Part shown: piece after piece, positions 48,095 to 59,024 of the stretch | Layout of the letters: the number at the start of each line of letters is the position of its first letter | Numbering within the stretch: position 1 is the first letter of the stretch | Assembly: GCA_946803715.1 (NCBI GenBank) | Contig: CAMPET010000197.1 | Span: 54,161 to 118,160, forward strand | Direction of reading: 5' to 3' | Length of the DNA: 64,000 nt | Source: Beroe ovata | Lineage: Eukaryota; Ctenophora; Nuda; Beroida; Beroidae | Position numbers and translations under genes: made by a program | Notes under the pieces: generated by a model | Seen by the model: the letters and a program-made list of their open reading frames with translations, nothing else | Told to the model about the DNA's origin: nothing | Databases searched by the model: none

Positions 48095-51064
48095 ATGGGT
48101 CAAGGGCAATCACAGAGACAAGAGGACTATGCCATTGAAGAGAATTCAAATGAGCCTGTGATTATAAGAGAGGTATTTCAAATGATGCTGACTGTAAGCT
48201 GAGCTAATTTGATGAAGTTGTGTTATTCATCATAACACACTTAATCAAGTCAATTTGTCGATTTATAGCATTCCATGGATGGTATCCGAATTTCTGACGA
48301 TCACCGAGAAGTGAAAATTCAATCTCAATTCCAGGTAAAGCCAGCAGAGAAACCTGTTGTTCAAGAACGTAAGATCCCAGTCCTTTTCAAATGGCAGGAG
48401 CTTGTCGCTGACACAAAGAGTGGTGTCTCTTTGAGCGGCTCATTCAATGGATGGGAGAAAGTCCCCATGAAATTGTGTGATAATGAATACATTGAATCTA
48501 TAGGTCAGTGAGAAAGATGTTCCAGTTACTGATATCTATTCAACTCGTTTGTGAATATCCGACATCAGCCCTTTGATTATTTTGAAGTGACTGAAGGGCT
48601 AACTGACTCTTCCACTCAGATTTGATGCCAGGAACATATGAGTTCAAGTTCTATGTGGATGGAGAGTGGAAACATGACCCGAAGCTCAACAATGCTCCTA
48701 ATAAATTCGGTTATTCACGTATTGAAAAAGTGTTGTTCTGCTCACATAGTTATCTTTCCATTTGCTCCCTCCCTTTGATTACCCAGTATCTTTACACCGT
48801 AGTTTAGTAGTCGTCTCACACTGAATAGTGAACTCAGAGATGTACCTAGCATTCACTAATGAGTATGAATTAACCCCCAGTAACTGTGGTCCCATCGTGT
48901 GCCATGATGTTTGCTCTCATCTCCATTCTCACTCGATTCTCGCCACGAAATAATGTCATATCCATATATCCTCCCACAGGCAGCTACAATAACGTTATCA
49001 CAGTTACAAGGGAAGATAGCTCCCTGTGCATCTGCAGTAAGGACCCATCAGAAAGCACTAAAACATTCAATTACAAAGACCTGGGAGGTAAATAATTGCC
49101 CTTAATTACAATTTACCAACTCCGTGCATTGTACACTGTGTAACAACTTGGTTTTATAATATCATTTGGCTTAGTGACCACGATATGCAGGAAATGTGAT
49201 TTGAAATATGCGATTTTTATGTGCAAAAGTTGTTTTTAGAGGATCAAATCACATGCTTTACACAGAATCAATGCTTTACACTGGAAAAAACCAATGCTTA
49301 ACACAGAACGTCATTTTCCGTGTGTGAAATGCTGTGTGTGCACTGTAAAGCTTATATTTGATGTGGGGTTTCTGACGTTCACTTTTGACGGTGCCGACTG
49401 TAGACACGTTTTCTGTCAGCGAAAATGAAGGGATTACCACATATAGAATCCTGTTGCCATCATAAATCTAAATTGTTGAGGTTAGGAGGAAAATCGGATC
49501 TGAATTGCCTTGCTATTTCAGGTCCTTTCCATTCCTTGGAATTTTGCCAACTATTCACCGAACTACATGACACTGCACAAATATGTTTATAGTGTTGTAT
49601 ACCATCACACCTGTACACCTTGTCTCTACTATTATAAACTCGATGCTTCTTACAAAAGTATAAGGATTACAGCAATAATCTAACTGTTTGGATTAACTTG
49701 ATTGCTTAAGTTCTCAAGGGTGGTCTCGCAATCACTCCGACAATTGATCAATCGTTGTTAATTAAAGAACTGTTTGTTATCATGCATCATATCGATGTAA
49801 TATACAGGAGCATCTTACGACGTACTTCCCAACAATATTCGTAGAATCGGTCAGAGAAAATATCGCAAAATTTCAAGATTACCTTTTTTCATATCTCCCT
49901 CTAGAACTGGATCAGAAGTATTCAGATGACGGGTTCACCAGTGAAATACCCGATATGAGTATTTACAACAACGCCGGTCCACCACCCCAGCTTCCCGTAC
50001 AACTCAGCAGGGGAATTCTCAATGCTGAGACAGATCAGAGCACAGACCCGACCCTCCTACCAGAACCGCAGGTAGATAACCCCGGAAGCGCTATCATGGC
50101 GCTCTTGTGGCGCTGCGGTGACGTTCTAGTGGCGTTCTAGTGGCGTCGCTGTTCTGAAGAATGCCCATATCACCTGCGATTATTTGATTGTTTTACCGAT
50201 AACTGCGTTAGAGTGAATGACGGAGTTAACCTCAGCAATTCTAACATTTGTGTAGCATGTTCGTTGTTTGGTTGAATCCAAGTTCGTCGTTAACTAGATA
50301 CTTGATGATAACAACGATAATTTGCTAATCAGGTTGTTAACGAACAGCAAATTTGTATGGAACGCGCGGAGTTAAAACGACAATGTGACGAACAAAGCCA
50401 AATTTGTCTCTGAAAAAATTCCTCGATCGATCGCGCGCGGCGTGCGCGCTTACGCACAAAATTAAATGATAGTTGTTGGGCGCGCGAGGAAAATAAAATA
50501 TCAAGATTACAATCCGCAACATTGATATGAAAGTGCCTTTGATTCAATAGTTCTTCGCTGATGAATGGTGGAAGTGCCTCATTTTTCACAAACACATAGC
50601 GTGAGAATGTTATGATTCCCGTTTATACGGCAGTATGAAATGAACTGACCATCAATTATAGTAGGAAGGGAGTGTGCGCTGTCCAGTGTAAAACCTGTCA
50701 TTTGATGTGTTGGAAAACGAATTAATGAACCATAACTTTTCCCAAGAGTATACAGTACATTATTCAAAATATCATAATGCAGTTTGAATAGCTATCCGAT
50801 CCTATAGCGGTAGCCTCAAACTTGCAACTTGCTGAAATACGATGAGTTAACGGAATTTTGCGACTTTTTTGGACAATTTATTGAACAAAGCCCAAGTACG
50901 ATTTCACCACCTCTCTCTCTCTCTTTCCTCAGCACGTGCTGCTGAATCACCTGTACGCGCTGACTGTTCGTGACGGTGTCATGGTGTTAGGGGCCACACA
51001 TCGGTACAAGAGGAAATACGTAACGACCATGCTGTACAAGCCCATACTCAAGAGCGAGTACTAG
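48095..51064 (+). CDS. PRKAB: AMPK beta regulatory subunit, 269 aa
   Basis: Six exons, 48095-48172, 48269-48503, 48620-48709, 48980-49087, 49905-50071 and 50933-51064, chain in phase. The N-terminus MGQGQSQRQ fits the N-myristoylation pattern of beta subunits. The glycogen-binding CBM48 module follows ([17 protein letters not shown], then [17 protein letters not shown]). The C-terminal domain binds the alpha and gamma subunits ([37 protein letters not shown]). It scaffolds the AMPK trimer that senses cellular energy. The intron after exon 3 uses a weak GTTATT donor, but the junction KFGSYNNVI restores the family sequence. A single gene stands for beta-1/beta-2. Confidence 0.96.
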
Positions 51065-51628
51065 CTCTCGTGACCTATAGGAGGAGGGAGGGGTTGTTCC
51101 AGATATAAGTGCTATTCAATGTGGAGAAAACTGTCAGAGAGATAACAGTGAGAGAGATTGCTGTTCAGAGACAGTTGTGTGAGGGACGCCCTCTGTGCGA
51201 GAAAGAAGCGTCAGGACTTGGTTCTGTCTTATTCAGAGAGAAATTGGAAATACCACTGTAATTGAAATGGACGGCGTGGGAGTGTAGCGTATCAAGTGAG
51301 ATACCGATAGTGATTGAGGCTGATGTATGACTTGTTTTGATGTAATTTTGAATTTAACTTGTTTGAGGATTTGAGTTTACTCTAAAAGCTGGATGATCAT
51401 ACCCTTTGAAGATCAACCAGCTTTAACCTAACCTCAAAATCCAGATATTTATATACGATCAGTTTCTACGTTGAATTTTTTAGCTGATAATTCTTATGAA
51501 AATTTTAATCTCATTACATTTTCGTCATTTTTACTTGATTGCTAGTCTCTGAATGGTATCACAATTTTTTCAATGATTACAGTTCTTTATATCAGTCTAA
51601 AGTCAAACACCCGTTAATAGGCAAGATT

Positions 51629-54600
51629 ATGACAGGCAGTAAGGTATCAGAGTATGAGAAGAGCAGACAGGAGAAGATTAGTCGAAATAAAGCCATGGTG
51701 AGGACTGAATAACGGTATACTTCTCTGTCACGAGTTGATTGTTTCCTGAAACAATCTAATTTCAATATGATGTATTCCTGATTTTTCATTATCAATCACC
51801 TAATTCAACAATTTTTTTCAGTTGGAGAGTCTATTCCCTGACCTTGCCACCCTCAAAACACCACGGACCATATCTCTCACTCCCAGGAGGAAAGAACGAC
51901 GGGTAAATGTAGCAGAACCTGAGTTCAACATAATTAGCTGATTATATCGCGCTAGATACTTACCTGTTTTTAAGTTTTTCCTGGTCTAAAGTAAGTTTTT
52001 ACGGGCTAATAAGCAGAAATCAAGCCCGCAAAGTGTCCTGTGACACAGATGAATTTAGCTGTCGCCATGGAAACTGCGTGTTTTCGTAGGAAATTTAGAA
52101 AGTACCTATGTGTACTCAGTGAAAGGAAGTCGGATTTAGAGAGAGGGAGAAATCTTTGTATTTCACTTGTGTGACATATAGCTAACGAGAGCTCTGACTT
52201 GCACTGTAGTTAGCACTTATCGAAATTCTGGGTGGTCTGGTGTAATACTGTGAAAGTGTTCCATGTGAAATTTCCGAAGTACATATTATGGAAACTTAGA
52301 AGCTGAGATTACAGCTACGAGAGTACAGCTAGATTCAAATAACACGCCAGACATATTATATTGATACACCCTTTTAGCCCAACCGATATGAGAATTATCA
52401 TACCCCCTTGAAGACACCCTTTATCAACATAAGTAGATATTATTGATATCCCTCCGAATTTTCTCTCACCCCACTGTCCTCTCTCTTTCCTCAGTCCTCT
52501 CTCTCTTTCCTCAGAAACGGTTCTCTTCACCGTACCACGTGGAGAGGTCATCCTCATCTCGGGTGGTGGTGAGGAGAAACCCGGACAGACAAGCTAGAAC
52601 CGCACTCACCCCGTCCTACTGCCCTCCAGGTGAGGTGGGGAGGGTGAGGAGTGAGTGTTTCCTTCATGAGATCAGGAAAATCAAGTAAAGAAAAATCTGT
52701 GGATTTGGAATGAGATTCACAGTTAATTTGTTTTTACAGGTAGCACAATATCAAAATCAACTGGATCATGCTCGCTCGATGAGGAGTACTTTTCAAAAGA
52801 GAGTAAAATGCGTTCGTTCAGAGTAAGTCATTATTTCACTGTCATAAATCTTTTTTTATTTTCTACTTATCATTCTCTTATTTAATATTCATTTATTCAT
52901 TGCTCCTCAAAAACACGCAGTTTGTTAGAATCACCATGAGTCATCAGGAGTTCATGTTCAGTAGGTCACATTACTGATGTCTCTCATTTCAACCTGAGTC
53001 CCAATTGTCCCACCCCGGGGACCGAGTGACAGTTTGTCCCACAAACTCCGCACCCACCGTCCCACCTCAGCTACTTTCTCCCTCGCAAAGCATCTCAAAC
53101 CCTCCAGTCGCACAAAGTAGATGATAGCATTTGTCATTGAGTTGATTACCGCCGTATGGGTATAGATAGCCCCGTATGTCATTCCGAAGAGCATTTGTTT
53201 TTGACCCCAAATTGCGTGCGCATAGTTTATCTGACCCTCCGAAAACACATACAAAGCGTCCCCGATAACGATACACCAGAACAGCGCGTTACACACAAGG
53301 TAAACCAGAACCAGGATAAGGATCGTGATGGTGGCGTGCTTTTTGCGTGCCCACTTGGATGTTTTCTTGTCTTTCCGTGGCGTGTTAGGTATCCGCCAAT
53401 TCTCTTTCCGAGGAGCAACTGGCGTGTAGTTATAGCACGTCTGGTCCGGCGTGTTGTTGCCATAGCTACCAGCCTGATCATGGGCGTGCTCGCATTGGCT
53501 ATCGGCATGATCCTGCGAGTGGTCGTCATGGAAATGCTGTAGAGGTGCAAAGAGGTTATCCGGTGAATACTGATCAACGGACGATAGTTGCTCTGTGATT
53601 CCCGTGTTTGCCAAACTTTCCTCAGTGGTGCGTCTGCTGACAGCTCTACTGAACGATGCACTCCTATTGTACGTTGTGACGTCACTTTTCTCCAGCCTAC
53701 ACGACGCTGATCCGTTGCCATTCACCTTCCCCGTGACCTCCTTTGCAAAGTTATCTGGAGTACTCCGTCTCTCCTTATTACTCGAACTATCCAGATCCCT
53801 TGATTTGTTCCTGTTGAGCGATCGTTCCGATTCCTCTCTGTTAAGCGCCCGTTCGGACCAGTATAACGTGAAGAATGTAGCGAGGGAGAACCCCACGATT
53901 GGAATGGCTGGAACGAGCATTTCACAGATGTAGAGGAGAAAATAGCTGATCTTATCGATTATCTGGATGTTATCAGTTTCGATCATGCTCACCGTACACC
54001 CCATGATGAAGGGATTGAAGTTGTAATCCTCGCCTCCATTATACCAGAAATTCATGGTGGCTTTGAACACCTGGATCACAGTGTATCCGATGGTCAGCCC
54101 TGGGAGAACCCCCCGCCGTATTTTCTTGAGTGGGTACACCATGCATCGCCACCGGGTGATCGATAGCACCGCCACCAGGAACACAGACAGCCCGGCGCCG
54201 GTGTGCCACGCTACTCCCCACATGTTGCATACAAAGGGGCTGGAAAAGGGGCCAGCGTGGGTGTGGTCGGACGAGAACGCGAATATGACGGTGAAGAGCA
54301 TGATGGAGCACATCATGAGGTCGACTGAGCTGATGGCCAGGAACAAGCAGTTTACCCCCGACTGCGCAGTTTTCCTGCTGATGAAGTAGGAGAGACAAAT
54401 GAGGTTGAGAGGGGTACCGATAACAAGCTCGAGCAGAGAGAGAGTGCCGAGAGAATGGTAGTATCCGTCCGGAATTGTCATATCCTGGCCGGNTGAGAGT
54501 GCGTCTGTGTGTGTGTATGTCTGTGTCTGTCTGTCTGTGTGTGAGTGTGAGAGTGCGTCTGTGTGTGAGTGTGTGTGTATGTCTGTGTGTGAGTGTGTGC

Positions 54601-57600
54601 CTGTCTGTGTGTGATGCTACTTCGGCCCTATCAATCTAACTCTAAGTTTAGAGGGATATCGGTGTGAACTATATGTTACTATCACCTATTACCAGATTCT
54701 AATTACTTAGAGCATTCCTTCTATAAATTACAACTGATATGGAAAAAGGATGGTGATGATAACAGACACGAGAATTACAACTTGTAATATAAATGAGTCC
54801 ACACGGGCTGGTGTAATTGTTAGCACATTGTGTGAGAAAGAGAGTTGGTACAGGTGGATCACGAGCGATGATATAGAATATGTATCGTGATACTCTAAAT
54901 TATGGAAATTGAAAATTAATAAGTTCATCTCTTATCTACCGCTGCTATTTCCATAAAACTCCACCTGTTGAGGAAGCTTTGCAGCAATATTTTATCAATG
55001 GGCAGATGACTGCATCAACACCTACAGCATTTATCGCTTTCAACTATCGGTTAAACGATTAAATTCATGATCGAAATATTCATAGTAGGAACTCGCAACG
55101 TTAACTGGAGATGGAATAATAAAGTTATAAAAACAATGTTTTATTCCGATTAGGTGATTGTGAAGATTGGGTGTGGCAACCACTCACAAAATGCAAAGTG
55201 TGGTATTTACAAGCATGGAAACAAGTTTTATCCACTGAAATATTTTAGCACTGCTTGACACTTATAGCTGATGCAACGTGTGCCTACGCTCGTGTGTGTC
55301 AGCGAGAGATGCATGTTTTTATCATTCCCCACTCTGACTCTGTAATCTGTTTCTGTGTACTCAAGGTGATGATGTGAAACCTGTCTATTTGCTCGGTGTT
55401 TTGAGAGAACATGGTGTGTTATAGTATTATTATATCGCGAGTGAAGCACATGGCTATATCTCACACACAGAGTGAGGGATGGGTTATGTTGTGTTTCGGG
55501 AACTGGCCGTGCCATAATTGTGGAATGTGAAACAGGAAACAGAGAATGTTGGGAAAAAATATATTGAGTGTTTGTTCTCCAGCTCTCTGACATGTCAGAC
55601 ATTCCGAAATGAGATTATTTGAGAGTTTGGTGTACCATGGCCATGGACTTGATTATAGTTGTCGAGTGAGAGAGAGAGAGAAAGCCTGACTATGATAACA
55701 CCACACCAAGTTAAAAGTCTTCTGGATTATGACAGATGATAGGTGGGCATCGTCGTCGATGCGATTGAAAATGTTCAAATATATACTCTGTTTCAAGCTT
55801 ATCTCGAGGCACCATCAAAAGCAACTGCATTTACCATACGAAACCAGACTGATTACTCGGGAACACGACTGGTTTCTGTTAATCTGTCATCTGAAGCAGA
55901 TTATTTAGTACTTTGACACATCTCCGGCAATAAATCTGATTATGAAATACCCCGATCTTCACTCATTGACAAGTTACAGCGCGGGAGGTACTCAGTGATA
56001 CTGATAATAAAGTGTCCGGTAAGGATCAGAGTCGACTTTGTTTTTAATAAATCCCGGGTGATAGGAATATCATTGATTTGACAGGTTCAAACTTGATCCG
56101 TCCATTCCCACGCTAAAACTATCTGCTTCATTAACAACGTCAATCCTTGACATTATCATTTATCATCCCACGTAGCTGGGGAAATACGACGATTGAGATA
56201 AGTCCCTATCTCCCTCACAATCACATTGATCCATGAAATCTCCCTCGCAATCACATTGATCCATGAAATCTCGCTACGCGACACGATTTATAATTGCATC
56301 TAATTACCTTGCCCCCCCCTCCCTTTCATTACCCTACCCCCATTCTGCACCTTGCCCCGGCCACCTTCTCATCACCCNCCCCCCTCTTATTACCCCCTCT
56401 TATTACCTTGCCCCCTTCGTATTACCTTGTCCCGTACTACGCAGGGGTACCAGTCATCCCCTACCCGGATAGAGGTCGATGGGAGTTGTGATGTTGCACG
56501 GCACGGTGCCAAACCAGCGCATAACGTGTGGGAGAAGAAATACGATCGGATAAATGTGAGTATCAGCCATATCCGGAAGTATATGGTATCCTTAGCAACG
56601 CTCCATAACAACGGTCATTGTTGCTAGCAACATTTCTATAGCAACGATTTCATCAGGGCACGACATGTCACCAGTGTAGACAGAAGACACTTGACGCCAA
56701 GACACGCTGTCGAAACAAGTACTGCAGTGGGGTAAGAGGGCAGTTTTGTGGCGTTTGCCTGCTCAACAGATATGGAGAGAATATTGAGGATGCCATTGAG
56801 GATAAGGTTTGTATTCACCCATAATCTCTGTTTCCTTGTACCACTTGAAGAACAAATTTGTTAACGCTCTCCTCCACTTTACCTCTAAACCACTCTAACT
56901 CCCCCCCCAACTCCCACCCCCTCCCTAATCCAACTCCCCCAACTCCCACTCTCCCCAACTCCCACTCTCCCTTACTCTAACTTCTCCCCTAACTCCAATT
57001 CCCCTAACTCCAATTACCCTTACTCTAACTTCACTCCCCTAACTCCGACCATCCCGCTCTTTAGACATGGGTCTGTCCGCCGTGTAAAGGTTATTGCAAC
57101 TGTTCTATATGCTTGACAAGGAAGGGCAAAGGTCCCACTGGAATTCTAGTTCCCACTGTGAGGGAACAGGGATTCTCCAGTGTAAAGGAATACCTTGCAA
57201 GGTACAGTGAAATCTGTCAGCATTCTCCTTTCCACTTCATCAGGAAAGAGCAAATTTTGTGGGAAAACAGAATCGATATCGAGCTCGTGTGAAAGTTAAA
57301 TTTTGGAACAGAAATATGCGGTAGAATTCTTAAAGTCGGTGGTCGAAGTGAGAAATAAACATGCAAGGGAACTTATGCAGTTTTTGAATTAGCAAGTTTA
57401 TTGTGTTTCATGCGCAGGGTGATAATGAAAATGTTTCAGTTTCGATGGTGATGAAAAGGGCGGTGAAAACTCTGGGAACGAGTCACGAGAGGAAATCGAG
57501 ATAGAAGACGAAGATAACGTGACAGGAAATCAGAGTGATTCGGAAAGCGAGGCTATGGAGTACCACGATGAGAACAAGGAAAACATCGACCCCAACTCCG

Positions 57601-58446
57601 TCACTGGGAAAACCATGATGGTCAAGCAATGTCGTGTTCTCCTGACTAAGAGTGTCCCTCTAGCACCACTCACAGATAGGCTATCTAGTCCGGTGTCGAC
57701 AACCCCGATCCGGGACAGCAGACTTCCCATCAGTCCACTCGCTCGAAATACTGCTCAGATTTGTGATCGTCCTGGCATCTTGCCAGATAGTCCCCCCGCC
57801 AGCCGGTCTAGGTCGAGTAGTCCCGTGGCACGGAGGTATAGGGGGAGTAGGCGGAGAAGTAGAGTGCTGACTGACAGATTTGCCGAGGCTAAGGAGAATG
57901 ATGTCTCAGAGAATAATGGATCAGGAGAGGTATGAAGGAGTGGTGAGAGTAAATGTACATCTAGTTAGAATTTATCGATATTCCAATCGCATTGTCTTTC
58001 TCCTACAGAACAAGAGGACACTGAGGTCTTCCAAACAGCTCACTGACCCGCAGAAGAGAGCTATATCTGAGTGTCTTGTCGTTTGGCGTGGATTTAAAGA
58101 CATGGAAGGAAAAGAAGAATGGGTTACCCCTGACCAGATACCAGGTATAGAAAGCTCACAATGAATCAAGTGATAAAAATAAAATTGGGTTTAATTGACC
58201 CATCTTTTCTAAAATTTCCTATCGATTGCTCACATTATCTCAGGTCTCGAGGATCTCGACCCGCCTATCGGAAAAGAGATGGACGTGAAAAGAGGGAAAT
58301 GCAATCAACTCTACAAAGCAGTCCTCAAAAAGGTAAGTTAGAGTTTGCCTCCCGTCAGCGACAAGATGTCTCCGAGATCACTCTAAGTTTCATCCCGATC
58401 ACAGGTTATCAGAAGTGTCAGGAGGAGAAAAAGTTGCAAGTTTTGA
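51629..58446 (+). CDS. CDCA7: CDCA7-like zinc-finger protein with long C-terminal extension, 500 aa
   Basis: Eleven exons chain in phase: 51629-51697, 51822-51902, 52515-52629, 52740-52822, 56445-56555, 56657-56806, 57065-57201, 57440-57929, 58009-58144, 58244-58332, 58405-58446. The N-terminus [20 protein letters not shown] is the CDCA7-type helix; basic, Ser-rich sequence follows. The centre is the 4CXXC-R1 zinc finger: [57 protein letters not shown]. In vertebrates this domain recognises DNA and recruits the HELLS remodeller to maintain DNA methylation. Unlike vertebrate CDCA7, which ends soon after the finger, the frame continues about 250 aa with a KEN box ([11 protein letters not shown]), many SP/TP sites and a basic end. 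The fourth intron (3.6 kb) hosts a receptor gene on the other strand. A separate downstream gene is possible, but phase and splice sites favour one protein. Confidence 0.87.
52958..54481 (-). CDS. Rhodopsin-like 7TM receptor, intronless, nested antisense in CDCA7 intron
   Basis: A single frame of 507 codons starts at [22 protein letters not shown]1 has [12 protein letters not shown] with the usual Asn, TM2 has [11 protein letters not shown] with Asp, and Cys in ENW-like SPFVCNMWG precedes TM3. TM3 ends [14 protein letters not shown] where DRY is expected. TM5 is followed by a very long third cytoplasmic loop (about residues 207-385) rich in Ser, Arg, His, Asp and Asn. TM6 ([20 protein letters not shown]) and TM7 ([13 protein letters not shown], a changed NPxxY) follow. 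The C-tail is basic and ends SNVTY. This is a class-A-like receptor of unknown ligand. It is free of introns, like the nested receptor in the integrin gene. Confidence 0.85.
   Translation of the reverse strand: MTIPDGYYHSLGTLSLLELVIGTPLNLICLSYFISRKTAQSGVNCLFLAISSVDLMMCSIMLFTVIFAFSSDHTHAGPFSSPFVCNMWGVAWHTGAGLSVFLVAVLSITRWRCMVYPLKKIRRGVLPGLTIGYTVIQVFKATMNFWYNGGEDYNFNPFIMGCTVSMIETDNIQIIDKISYFLLYICEMLVPAIPIVGFSLATFFTLYWSERALNREESERSLNRNKSRDLDSSSNKERRSTPDNFAKEVTGKVNGNGSASCRLEKSDVTTYNRSASFSRAVSRRTTEESLANTGITEQLSSVDQYSPDNLFAPLQHFHDDHSQDHADSQCEHAHDQAGSYGNNTPDQTCYNYTPVAPRKENWRIPNTPRKDKKTSKWARKKHATITILILVLVYLVCNALFWCIVIGDALYVFSEGQINYAHAIWGQKQMLFGMTYGAIYTHTAVINSMTNAIIYFVRLEGLRCFAREKVAEVGRWVRSLWDKLSLGPRGGTIGTQVEMRDISNVTY
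54494..54612. repeat. TG/GTCTG microsatellite with N join
   Basis: Imperfect GTGTGTGTCTG repeats start directly after a single N at 54493, just upstream of the start codon of the antisense receptor, so its promoter region may be misassembled. Confidence 0.85.
56880..57060. repeat. Pyrimidine-rich CCCAACTCCCACT repeat in CDCA7 intron
   Basis: Loose repeats of CCCCAACTCCCACTCTC and CCCTAACTCCAATT fill most of the intron between the two zinc-finger exons (56806 and 57065). Confidence 0.75.
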
Positions 58447-58680
58447 GAAAATCAGGATTATGACTGAAGTTTTCCTTGTTCAACTATCTCGTGTTACTTA
58501 TTTTGTTCCATCTTTTGACTTTCGTTGACCAAACTGTTTCAGAATGATTACGTATACTGACGGTTTATTTTTTAGCTTCATTGTCTCACAGCTTAATATT
58601 TTTGACATGTTTCAGTTTTTTAAGTTTTAGGATCATAAGGATTTATAATCAAGGATTTTCTTTTTTAATCAAATATGACG

Positions 58681-58686
58681 AATAAA
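58681..58686 (+). terminator. AATAAA polyadenylation signal, CDCA7-like gene
   Basis: AATAAA lies 235 bp after the stop codon at 58446 and about 340 bp before the next gene's start. Confidence 0.6.
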
Positions 58687-59024
58687 GCTTTCTCATGCAT
58701 GGATCTATATTGTCGTCAATCCTGAATGTTATTCATTCTTCGTCATTTCTTTCTTATCTTTCTTATCTTTCTTATCTTTTTTTCCTTTTCATTCTGATCT
58801 ATCATAGATTCTATGCCTCCAATCCCATTCTCTTTCATCAGCCATGTCTACCACTAGCTGACAGAACTGATACAGGAAAAGACGCAATGTTCATATTGGC
58901 CACTCCACACCACTCTCTCCACCTTGGTTCAAGCTAAGCCTCCATCCCAGAATCTTATACCTCTAAACCAGTATCCGGGAGAATTTTTCACTGTCTACTA
59001 TAGTGGATAGAATATAGCAACAAG

